A DNA stretch of 64,000 nucleotides from the NCBI GenBank assembly GCA_963575745.1, contig CAUYUJ010000359.1:364370-428369 (forward strand). Direction: 5' to 3'. Both the position numbers and the translations under genes were made by a program. The DNA is from Prorocentrum cordatum (taxonomy: Eukaryota > Sar > Dinophyceae > Prorocentrales > Prorocentraceae). This document shows, piece by piece, positions 41,396-50,986 of the stretch (position 1 is its first letter; the number at the start of each line of letters is the position of its first letter). The notes beneath the pieces were generated by a model that saw nothing but the letters and a program-made list of their open reading frames with translations, was not told the origin of the DNA and ran no database searches.

Positions 41396-42395
41396 ACTCC
41401 GTCTCTCTCCGCGGCGGCGACTGCCATGCGCGGGCCGCGGCTGCCCCGCGACCGCCCCGCGCGGCCCGCGCACGGGCCGCGGCTCGAAAGGGCCGCGCCC
41501 CTGGGGGCCGCCCACCTCTCCGCGCGCGCGTTGCGGAGGCGCGCGGAGCCTTGGGGCCGAGCGCGCCCGCTGCGTTGGGCACGGCCCACCCCCGAGATCC
41601 TCGGCGCCCCGCGCAGCGCCCCCAGCAAGCAAGTGCTGGGCACCCTGCGCGGCATGCCTTCCAGGGAAGGTGGCGGTAGCAGAAGTGGCCCATCCAGTCC
41701 CACTGCGCGTTGTGCTGGTCGTAGTGGTGCTGATGTCGACGTGCTGGTCGCGGTGGTGCTGCTGCCGAGGGTGCTGCGCGTCGTGCTGATCGATGGCGTG
41801 CCGCTGCTCTTCGTTGCGTAGCTTGCTAGTAGCCGCTCCGAGAAGTCGTAGCACCCATCTCCTCCTTCTCTCCTCGTCGCTCTCCGCTGCTGGCGTTGGA
41901 CCTGGCTGTGGCGTTGGGATCTCGTCGCAGCTCGCGTCGGCGCTGCCCTCTCTGCGCGGGCCGCGCATAGGCCGCGGCTCGGCTCATGTGGGCCGCGCCC
42001 CTGGGGGCCGCCCGCCTCTCCATGCGCGTCTTGCGGAGGCGCGCGGAGCCTCGGTGCTGAGCGCGCCCGCCGCGATGGCCGCGGTCCGCCCCCGAGATCC
42101 TCAGCGCCCCGCGCGGCGCCCCCAGCGCGTGAGTGCCGGGCACCCTGCGCGACATGCCTTCCAGGGAAGGTGGCAGTAGCTGCTTCGTCCAGGCCAGTTC
42201 CACTGCTCGTCGTTCTGCACTCAGCGGTGCTGCTGTCGGCGCGCTGGTCTCGGCGGCGCCGCCGCCTCGGGCGTTGCACGTCGTGCTGGTCTGTGTCGCG
42301 CTGCCGCCCTCCAACGTGTTGCTGGCTAGTCGCCGCGCTGAGGAGTCGTTGCGCCCGTCTTCTTCTCCTCGTCTTGTCGCTTTCTGTCGCCGCTG
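41396..42395 (-). repeat. 500-bp tandem duplication in LINE C 3' part
   Basis: Landmark CACCCTGCGCG..ATGCCTTCCAGG occurs at 41641 and 42141, exactly 500 bp apart. Flanking similarity covers essentially the whole unit (GGCCGCGCCCCTGGGGGCCG, CCCCCGAGATCCTC). The copies have diverged moderately. Confidence 0.85.
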
Positions 42396-42692
42396 TGTCT
42401 GGGGGTGGTGCTGGGGTATCGCCCCTCTCCGCGTCGGCGCTGCATCGGCTGCGCGGCTCGTCTCGTTGGGTTGGGGCAGCCAGGTTCCAGGGGCGAGGGC
42501 CTTCACATGCATCTCCTCGCTGACTTCCCCCAGCTGCCCTCGCGCGTGGGCGCGGGGGGGGGCTCGCCCTCCATCTCCGCGCCGATGTTCGCAGCTGGTT
42601 GTGCCCTGGGGCTTCTGTGCTTGTCTCTGGCTGGGCTGGGCGTCGTCGCTGGGCATGTCTGCGCTGTGTCCGTCGCCGCCGCCAGGTTGGCC

Positions 42693-44800
42693 GCGGGTGC
42701 TGGACTCGTGCGCATCGATGTCGAGCCGACGTTGCAGCTTGCATCTGAGGCTGTTATGCCCAGGGCGACCTTTGCATTCTGAAAGCACCTTTTCCGATAT
42801 ATACTCCGTAGTGGTGGCGCCACATTGCCTGCATACCCAGCGCGCCGCTGCTCGCATGAGAAAGAGTGCGTGGCTGTGGTGTGCTGCGTGACCGCGCTGG
42901 GAGATGGAGTGCCATGGCGCGGTGGTGGTCCCGCGCAGCCCTGTTGGAATCAGGTTTAGAACTCCTTCGAAGCTGGTGCCCCGTCCACCTCGTTGAGTGC
43001 AGCACTTGCATACCCATCCTTTCCCACGTCGTGGCCGCGTCAGGTCGTGGGTGGTGAGTGGGCGTCGTCCGTCTGGCTGTGGTGGTCCGTCGGCAAAGCA
43101 GTCCCGTCGGCGTCTTTGCAATGCCCGTCGTTGCTTCAACTGGGCCCTTCGTGCCGCTCGAACCTCGTGGTCCTCTGTTGGGCGTCGGTCAATGGCGTCG
43201 ACTGTGGCGGCGGCGATGCGGCGTCGCACAGGCGCTGCAGTGGCGCTTCTGCGATGCCGCCAGTCTGCACTGCGCGCGCCTTCCGATCCGTCTCCGTAGA
43301 TGACCAGGAGCGAACCGTCTGGTGTGCTGATCTTGTCTGCATGGATCATCTTGCCGATGTTGCTGGCCTCAGTGGTTGCAGTCTGGCGGTGCCGACCAAG
43401 CGTGTGGCGTGATGCCACGTAGCCAGAAGGCTGGCGCGGTGTGGTGGCCTGGTTCGGCCTGTGCACGTAGTCCGCCTGGCTTGGCGTAGGCGGGGCTGCC
43501 GCTGCGGCAACTGCACTCGCCCCAGATGCGGTTGTAGTCGGTGTCGATCTGGCCGCGCTCGCGGAAGTTGATGCCGTGGCCGAAGGTGGACTGCTGTCGT
43601 GCACGTGCCCGTGTGCCTGCGCATGCCACTGTGAGGAGCCCCCCGTGCTCGCGGTGCTTGTCGTGGTTTCTGAGCCATTGCAAGTGCCGTCGAAGTTCCG
43701 TCGTGTCTGCTCCGTGCTGCTCCGGGCCCTCTCCGTGGTAGTGGCTGGCAGCGGCTGTCCAGAGCTTCGCGCGGACGTCGTTCAGGATGGCGTCGAGGAT
43801 GTCTGTAGGGTCTCCTATCTCGCCGTCTTGTGTTGGGGAGACGTAAGACCCGGGCACGGGGGACTCGGAAATCCCCGACGAGGTCGTCAAAAAAATGACG
43901 AGGCCGAGCCTGCATTTTGACGAGGCCTCCCGCTGCAGACATCCCACGAAACTCCTCCTCGTCAAAATCCCAGGCGCGGTCGTCAAAAAACGATGGCGAA
44001 CCCGAGTCCCGGCAAACCCGGGTCTTACGCTCCCCCGATTGTGGGAACTTTCAGTCGCATCCTTCGCTGCCGATCCAGTTGTCAGGTCCTCTGGAGTCCC
44101 AGCCGAGCTCCCCCACAATGCCGTGCTGATGGCTGCAATGGGTCCCCGGCATTGCGTCCATCGTCGTGGTGCAGGTACCCTGAGCATCCTGAAGTAGATC
44201 TTGGGCCACGCGCGTCGCATTTGTGCTCGAAGGTAGGGGCTGCGGGCCCAGCAGCTGAACCAGGTGGAGAACTGCGTCTTCGCAATGGTGCATGCTGGGT
44301 CGGTTCCCTCCAAGTCGAGGAAGGTGCTGAGGCAGCGCCCTGGCCATGGTCGACGTAGTGCTTGTGCGTATCGTCGGCGTGTCGCTCGTAGTGCTGTGGT
44401 CGCCAGGCCATGGAATGCGGTGCCGTACTTTGTGGATGCCATCGCGCCCTGCTGTACTAGCCCGGTCTTTGTCGTGCTGTGGAAGTCTCCTGAGCTTGGT
44501 TCGTACTGTCCCCAGTCGGCGCCTTGCTGCTGTCTGTCTTGCTGCACAGGTCGCTCGTCGGGTGGTACCGCGTGCTGCATGGTCAGCTCCCAGGTCGCGT
44601 CCTTCCGTGGATGCCTGTGCGTCGACGCCGGGATCGCGGGCTTGGCACTGGATTGTCATAGTATCGTTGATGTGCGTGGTCATCAGATGTGGTCTTGTCT
44701 TCGAGTCGGAGTCCTTGTTCCCCTGTTCCTGTAGTGCCAGGAAGAGGCTGTGGGTGGTGGACACAGTGGCAATGGTGATCTGGGGCCTCTGCCTACGATG
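42693..44800 (-). pseudogene. LINE C post-palm, RNase H and Cys modules
   Basis: TGLVQQGAMASTKYGTAFHG and RRPWPGRCLSTFLDLEGTDP are the region after the palm; after the 206-bp insertion the frame resumes at QDGEIGDPTDILD. LLVIYGDGSE (about 43300) is the first RNase H motif; the others are not readable. Two Cys modules follow (GWVCKCCTQ, WVCRQCGATTTEY). At least four frames are used, so the region is dead. Confidence 0.6.
43833..44038. mobile_element. 206-bp TIR element inserted in LINE C
   Basis: Ends TTGGGGAGACGTAAGACCCG and CGGGTCTTACGCTCCCCCGA are inverted with two mismatches and one gap. The 5-bp flank TTGTG is repeated exactly (43828-43832 and 44039-44043). Removing the element and one duplication (211 bp) brings WIGSEGCD and QDGEIGDPTDIL into one frame, apart from a TGA at the join. 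Internal inverted TCGTCAAAAAA/TTTTGACGAGG words make the whole insert fold back. Confidence 0.9.
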
Positions 44801-46224
44801 CGGCTGCTGATTTCGTCGAACCACGCGCGCGGTAGTGGTCGAGGAAGTGCGCTGGTATCGGTGAGCTTGGCCATCGCCGCGCATGCAACACTGCGCGCTA
44901 CATTGTTGGCATGTCGTGAGCCTGCCAGGATGGGGCGGTCTGCGAAAAGCGGATTGGAGCACGACCCTTGTCGTCGTAGCACTCGCGCCGCGGAATGTTG
45001 CAGCATCATGAGGTAGAGTGGCCGCGCTGGGAATTGCATGTGTAGCGCGGCTGGGACGGTCTTGCCGATCCGAAGTCTGTCGTAGAACTTCTCGATGTAT
45101 GCCTGGAAGATGGGCTCGGTCATGTTGAACGTGTCAGCGCGTTCGTCGGTGATGAGTCGTCGTAGCGCCTCGATCAGGCAACTGTTGCCCGCGATGGCGG
45201 CATCCCAGTCGCGCTCTTGGTCTGCGGCCCACTGGCGGACTCGGTCTCTGTGTAATAGTTCCCAGCAGCGGAAGAGTTGTGGGAGTAGCGCCAGCGCACG
45301 GTCTTCTCTCTTCGGCTTCGGCATGGTCACGACTATGGATAGCAGCCGTTGCCATAGCCACGACAGTCGGTACTCGCATAGGTTGAAGAGGTCGATGACT
45401 GCGTGGCGTCCTGGTAGTGGTCGGCGTCGTATTTCGCTACGCCTGGTGACGTCGACGCCGTTTCCCTTGTCGGGCTCTCCTTTGAGGCAGCGGTCGGGGT
45501 CCTCTACGGTCCACGGTGGGGTGGTGTCTTCGCTTCGTGCTCGTTCACGGAGCGCTGCTAGTGGTGTTTGGTGCTGGAGGTGTGGGGTGTCGCTGCATGT
45601 GCAGCCCCGGTGAAATCCGTGGCTTTGGCGTCGACAATTTCGAGCAGGCTGCTTAGCACTCCGCCTTGGATTGCAGCTTCCTGTCCCCGACGTGGTGCTG
45701 GTTTGGCGAAATCGCGCAGCGCTCCTGGCGTCTTGCTGGCAATTGCGCGAGCCGCGCGCTGTAGTCGCGCTTGCTGATGCGTTGGTCAAGTCGGAGGGCG
45801 TTGATGTCCTCGTCCTGCGCATGTTGTGCCATGCCCTGGGGCGTGTCATTCGGGGTGTCCTCTGGGTGGTTGAGTCGTTGTATTCCAAAATTGGCGGTGC
45901 AGTCGTGCCGAGTCCGATGAATGTCGCCCAGGTGGTGGCAGTCCTTCGCGTGCCAGGCGTCGCCCTGCGGCGTGTAGACTGAATTGCTGTTGTTGTCCGT
46001 GAGCTCGCTGTCGTAGCTCGGCCAGTATACTGAGGATGTTCTCCGTGCGGCTCCACCAGTCGGATATGCGTGATGCGCGCCGTTGTTGTTGGTCGGGATT
46101 CTGCAAACATTGCGCATTGAATCCGCATGCCTGTCCGCGCCTGGGGAAGTAGTGGCGGTCTTCCAGTGGTATGTGGTAGGCGATGCAGCAGGACGTCTCC
46201 AGCGTGCTGATGAGGCGTTGGCAT
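44683..46224 (-). pseudogene. LINE C reverse transcriptase
   Basis: Motifs in order: TMPKPKREDRALALLPQLFR (fingers), QAYIEKFYDRL where the first catalytic Asp is expected at the Tyr before IEKFYD, ILAGSRHANNVARS (motif B), and RAWFDEISSR where motif C should end Asp-Asp but reads Asp-Glu (GAC GAA). The first third of the open frame is a shadow; real sequence upstream lies in other frames (e.g. YIQNCAAYQVDPDNADQLGA near 46280). With both catalytic positions changed it is presumably inactive. Confidence 0.75.
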
Positions 46225-46294
46225 GTCGCGCCGAGCTGGTCGGCGTTATCGGGGTCGACCTGGTAGGCGGCGCAATTCTGGATGTAGGGCGGGG

Positions 46295-47707
46295 CTATGC
46301 TGGTGGGCCACGGTGCATCATGTTTGGAACTTCCCACGTGTCGTCCACGATGTTGGTGTCGGTCTCGGGTGCTCGTGCATTGAGTCGATCGGGTATAGGT
46401 ATCGGCTGCGGCTCCATGTGAACGCCTGCGCAGTCCATGCTTTCGCTCAACTCTGAATTCAGCTCCGCGGTGGTGCTCTCCACGCTGCTGGCCTCGGCCC
46501 TTTGAGCCTCGGTGGCGCCATGGAGGTCGATCATCTCGTGGGCGTCGTCGAAATGGTGGTGGGGTGTCTGGCAGTCGTGGTGTTGGGCGAACTCGCTGAG
46601 GTCGTCGTCCACGAAGTCGAACGGGTCGCCGCCGTCTTCGTCCATCGTGCTGTGTCGTGGCGGTGGTGCTGCGGTAGGAGTCGTCGTGGGAGCTGTGGTT
46701 GCGTGGTGTTGCCATCCGTGCGGTCCAAGCGCCTCCCAGCGTGCTGAATATTCGGCGTCTTGGGCGAATGGCGTCTTAGGCGTGTGCGTAATCGTTGTGC
46801 TCCTCTGTTTCTTCGTCTTCTTCGTCGTCTTGGTCTTTTTTGGCTGTGCTGGGCGTGGGGGGGCCTTCGGTAGCTGCAGTCGTCGGCTGCGGTTGGAGCC
46901 CACGTCTGCTCTGATGGCGATGTCGAGCCCGATGCGTGGCATCCAGGGTACGTCGTGCATTGGTTGGATTCCTCGCGCGAGGCGTTGCCCGCCTTCGTTG
47001 ACCAACGCGTAGTCAATGTTGGAGGGCGTGGCGTCGCCGAGGAAGCAGGTGCGCTGGTCGTTGTCGAGCCCGACGTATGCCGTGGCCCCGAGGGCGGTTG
47101 CCCATCCTGATTGGACCATGTCTTCGCACGGCCTGTTGAAACCGCCGCAGAGAATCCATGGCGCGCGCGTAGTACTGAGGAACGCAACCAACGACGTTGG
47201 CTTCCTGGAGTTCTCGCCGCTGGTGGTGGAGTGGGACGGGTGCACATGCGTGGAGGTGATCAGGAGCTGGGGCCCGCGCATGCGCAGAGTGACTGGCGTC
47301 GGGTCGCACATGCTGAAGGTGTCGTGCTGCGAGCTGTGGGCGTCTGAAATTGTTGCGCCCGAAACTGCAGCGCGCGGCCCCTGGGGTCGATGCGACGTCG
47401 CCTTGAAGTGGCCCTTGACGAGAACCCCCGTGCCTCCGCAAGTGCCTGTCTCGCTTTTGTCGCTTGCCCGCGCTGCTGTGAACACTGCTGAGAAGCCCGC
47501 CTTCTGCAGCTTGTGCTCTGCGCTGTCAATCTGGTGGTGGGCCATGTGAGTCTCCTGCAACGCGTGGACGTCGCGCGGCTGCCGCGCTCCGTCGCGGCGT
47601 AGCCAGCTCACGACCGCCGGGCCCCACCGCGTGGTGTTGGCGCTGAAGATGTGGCGCTCGGGGTGGGGGTCGTCGCTAAACTGCCTCCCCCCACCGAGCC
47701 GTGACCT
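46295..47707 (-). pseudogene. LINE C endonuclease (EEP family) and linker
   Basis: The domain starts soon after ORF1 in the same frame: IFSANTTRWGPAVVSWL, then VHALQETHM with the metal-binding Glu, LLITSTHVHPS, and WILCGGFNRP where CGDFN is expected (GGT for GAT; plus-strand base 47142). A Lys/Thr-rich linker (PKKTKTTKKTKKQ) and an acidic segment (FVDDDLSEF) follow before a stop at 46295. The domain normally nicks target DNA; loss of the Asp should abolish that. Confidence 0.75.
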
Positions 47708-48757
47708 TCAACGGGTCGCGGGGGCCTCCGAGGAGGCCGCCGCGGTCCGCCGCTTTCGGAGGTAGTCATCCGCGGGGTCCGTCTCCTTCATCTCCGCGTG
47801 CTCGTCGTCGCCGGCTGCTGCAAGGGGAGTGGCTGCGGCTGCTGCCGGTGGTGCTGCAGGTGCTGCTGCTGCTGCTGTCGCTGCCGAGGAGTCCGCCTTC
47901 CTCTTCTTGCAGGCCTGCTGGATCGCGGCCCTCTCCTGTTCTGCCTTCAGCTTCGCCGCCTGGAGGTGCTGCTTCAGCTGGCCCGCGAACTCCCTGGTGT
48001 TCCTCTGCAGCTGTTCCAACGCCTGGCGCTTGGCGTCGTCGACCGCCTCGCCGCCCTACTCGCCCCGATTGTCGGAGTGTGCGAACTCCTGCTCCACCTC
48101 AGCGATCTGCACGTCACTCGGCGAGAGCAGGTCCGCGTCTGTGTCGAGCAGTTGCTCGAAGATGCTCCGCTGGCTGGTGTTCGGCTTGCCCTCCTGCTGG
48201 ACATCCTCGGCGGCCTTGGCCTTCTCGGCCTTTTGCTGCGCGATTTCCGATTGCTGGAACGCCCACTTGTACTGGTTTCTGGCGTGCTCGAGCTCCTTCG
48301 CCGCCTCCGCCAAGCGCGCCGCGCGCGACTTGGTCTGCTGCTTTGGCGCGTCCTGAAGCGCATCAGCTACGCCCGCGAGCTGCTTCACGATGGCGTCTCC
48401 ACTGTCGAGCTTCAGCGTGCCGATGGATTCTGTGACCGTCTTGAGTGCCGTTGCCAACTGGGCGACGCCACCAGCCTTGGCGTCGCCGCTGCTGGAGCCA
48501 CCTCCGCCACGGGGTCTCATACTGCGCTCGCCGATGGATTTCTGTTGTTGCTGCTGCTGCTGCTGCCACCAGTTGGACTGCTGCTGTTGCTGCTGCTGCG
48601 GCTGCTGCGACTGCTGCCACTGCTGCGGCTTGCCCGTGTTGGGCCTGACCACGCGGCAGCCGCAGCTGCACCAATAGTCGGTGTTCCCGAGGGTGGTGTG
48701 CCACCACCAGGTCCGGCACTTCTTGCAAGTGGCCCATGCTGCGCCTCCTGGCACCAT
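47708..48757 (-). pseudogene. LINE C ORF1-like protein
   Basis: The ATG at 48757 (MVPGGAAWATCKKC) begins a Cys module (CKKC...WCSCGC) followed by a Gln-rich stretch (48540-48640), then a long Ala/Lys/Glu coiled coil (about residues 120-260). A TAG at 48056-48058 interrupts it; the same frame continues as a second coiled coil and a basic KKRKAD cluster to TGA 47708. The Cys module, poly-Gln and coiled coil suggest RNA binding and oligomerisation, as for other LINE ORF1 proteins. Confidence 0.6.
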
Positions 48758-48877
48758 GCTGCCGAGCGCGATCGCGGCCGCGCGCTCGTCCCGCAGCTGT
48801 CGCCCCTCTCCAGGGGCTGGGGTCGTGGTCTGTCGGGCCGCTGACCCACAATGGGGCGCCTCGGACCACAACGCCTG

Positions 48878-48940
48878 GGAGGAGGAGGAGGAGGAAGATG
48901 AGGAGGAGGAGGAGGAGAAGGAGGAGGAGGAGGAGGAGGA
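48878..48940 (-). repeat. (TCC)n tract at LINE C 5' end
   Basis: GGA on the plus strand; TCC on the LINE sense strand, running directly into the LINE leader. Confidence 0.9.
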
Positions 48941-48999
48941 ACAACAACCTTTGCGCAACCCCTTGGCGCGTGCCGCTGCACGGTGGCACGGACATTCTC

Positions 49000-49189
49000 G
49001 GCGGCGAGCGAGGGGGGAAGTGATGAGGCCGTCTCAGCAGGCGTCGGGGCTTCTCAGGAAGCCTCCAGCCCTCCGAAGAAATCTGTGTATCATCGGGGAA
49101 CGGTCGGAAAACTTGTCGAAAAGCTGGGGGACTTCCCAGTCTTCCGAGAAGGCCCGCCCGTTCTCGCTTCCCCCCCCGGGCTCGCCGCC
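49000..49189. mobile_element. MITE family A, copy M4
   Basis: 190 bp, ends GGCGGCGAGCGAGGGGGGAA and CCCGGGCTCGCCGCC. A perfect 9-bp duplication GACATTCTC flanks it (48991-48999 and 49190-49198), which fixes the family's boundaries. Confidence 0.95.
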
Positions 49190-49198
49190 GACATTCTC

Positions 49199-49978
49199 GC
49201 CTGTTGGAGTTGTGCAGGCCCCGTTCATGTTCCAAGACGACCTGGCACCAAGGGGAGAATCGCCGCCTCACCGGGGAGGGGCCACCCAAGGCTCCCACAC
49301 TGCGCCGGACACGCCAAAACGCTCGAGGCGGTCCCTCCTCGGCTTTTCGTCCTCGAGACTCGACCCCTCAGGAGTATCTGGCGACCCCCCCAACCACCCC
49401 CCTGTGTGGTGGCACCGCTTGACATTGCCTGGGCGTGTTGAGAATTAACTCCTAGGTCTTCGTAAGAACGAAGATGAACGATTATTGAAGCCGATAACGG
49501 ATCCATTAAGCCGGAGTAGACCAGATTAACCTTAAGTCCAGTATTAACCCAGACTGACCAGGATTGACCTGGATTGACCAAATCAAGCAGGACTATGCCA
49601 AACCTGTTTTCGACCACGATATGCCAGCTCCAATGCTGAATCTAATCCGCCGGCCCCCTTGTGGGGCCACCAGGCTGTAGGACCAAGGTTTGCTGTTCCC
49701 TGCGCCAGTTCCAGCTTCCAGTATCCATTGTTACAGTACTGCGTCTTGATGCTTGCTGATCCTTGTTGATGGACCGCGCGAGGGAGAGTAGCCGAGAAGG
49801 AACCTGGTTACCACGCCCGAATCGGGTGCTCTGAATTCCTGGGGGGGGTGTGGGGCACGTACAAATCCGCCGATCCGGTGTGTGAGTTTCTGAGAGCGTG
49901 GTCTTGAGCTCGCTCAAGCTTCGCTCTGCCGGGGGGGGGGACCTCATCCGACCTCATCCGACGCAGTCAAAGCTCGGC
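49199..49978. other. Unique noncoding stretch
   Basis: Includes short degenerate ATTGACC/TTAACC words (49520-49580). No gene was recognised. Confidence 0.4.
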
Positions 49979-50816
49979 ACCCTCCCCCTCGAAGCCGCCC
50001 CCGCCCCCCTGGTGCTGGCCACCCCCCCCGCAGGCCCCCCCGTTGCCCGCACCTGTGCTCGGCACCCCCTCCCCGATGACCCCCCCCGATGCCGGCACCC
50101 CCCTCCCCCGCTGCTGGCCCCCCCCCGTTCCCTCGGTTCCAACACTTTCCCCCCCGTGCCCGCACCCGCCCCCCGGTGTCGGCACCCGCCCCCCGGTGCT
50201 CGCACCTTCTCCTCCCGGTGCCGGCACCCCGCCCGGTGCCGGCACCCCCCCTCCGGTGCTGGCGTGCCAGCACCTCCCCCCCGGTGCCGGCCTCCCGCCA
50301 TGCTGGCACCCCGCACCCCCCCCCCTCCAGGCCCCCCCCCCGATGCCCGCACCTGTGCTCGGCACCCCCTCCCCGATGCCCCCCCGGATACCGGCCCTCC
50401 CCCCCCGTGCCGGAACCCCATGTCCCTCGCGACACTTCCCCCCCCCTTTGCCGGCATCCGCCCCCCGGTGTTCGCACCCGCCTCCCGATGCTCGCACCTC
50501 CTCGAGGTCCTCCTCCTGGTGCCCCCCCCCCCCCGGTGCCGGCACCCCCTTTCCAGCTGTGCCGGCGTGTCAGCACCCCCCCCTGGTGCCGGCCTCCGCC
50601 CTGTTCCTTCGGTGCGGGCGTTCCCCTCCCTCGTGCCCCCCCCTCCCCCGCGGGTGCCGTCACACCCCCCCCGGTGCCGGCCCGCCCCCCCGGCCAATGA
50701 CGGGCCACCCATCCCTCCCCGTTGCCAGCACCTCACCCCCGCGCCCCGCGCCGACACTTCCCCCCCTGGTGCCGGCGCTCGCTCCCGGGTGCCGGCCCCC
50801 CCTCCCCGGTGCCGGC
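49979..50816. repeat. C-rich GGTGCCGGCACC minisatellite
   Basis: About 840 bp of degenerate 18-30-bp units, each C-run plus the self-complementary GGTGCCGGCACC. Very long ORFs on both strands (Pro/Ala/Thr or Gly/Arg rich) are compositional artefacts. Confidence 0.85.
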
Positions 50817-50891
50817 GCCTCCTCCTCCTCCTCCTCCTCCTCCTCCTCCTCCTTCTCCTCCTCCTCTTCCTTTTCCTCCTCCTCCTCTTCC
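50817..50891 (+). repeat. (TCC)n tract upstream of the retrogene
   Basis: CCT/TCC tract ending flush against the spliced leader. Confidence 0.9.
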
Positions 50892-50913
50892 TCCGTAGCC
50901 ATTTTGGCTCAAG
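50892..50913 (+). other. Perfect dinoflagellate spliced-leader relic
   Basis: All 22 bases match the DinoSL consensus (starts TCCGTAGCC, ends TTTTGGCTCAAG). The leader is normally added to mRNA by trans-splicing, so finding it in genomic DNA directly ahead of an ORF shows that a mature mRNA was copied back into the genome. No donor GT follows (next bases CCGGCC), which rules out an SL RNA gene. Confidence 0.95.
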
Positions 50914-50986
50914 CCGGCCTCAAACCCCCTGGTCGCCATTTGCCTCTTTCGCTCATGGCCGGCCCGGGTGTTGCTGCTTGAGGACA

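Larger units (their letters stand above)
41364..48877 (-). mobile_element. LINE C, full-length but decayed non-LTR element
   Basis: About 7.5 kb, 5' to 3' on the minus strand: (TCC)n, ORF1-like protein, endonuclease, reverse transcriptase, post-palm region, RNase H remnant, Cys modules and a 500-bp tandem duplication near the 3' end, then another TCC tract. ORF1 and endonuclease share one frame broken only by TAG (48056-48058) and TGA (47708-47710). Later parts are frameshifted and carry a 206-bp insertion. Clearly a different family from LINE A (ORF1, linker and motif spacing differ). Confidence 0.85.

Noticed and set aside
46295-46300. Treating the LINE C endonuclease ORF as a complete separate gene
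   Set aside because: It is in frame with ORF1 apart from two stops and continues into the reverse transcriptase through frameshifts, so it is part of one decayed polyprotein.
49944-50980. Long overlapping ORFs on both strands in the C-rich block
   Set aside because: They consist of Gly/Arg/Pro runs from a minisatellite; the retrogene start is taken as the ATG at 50987 instead.
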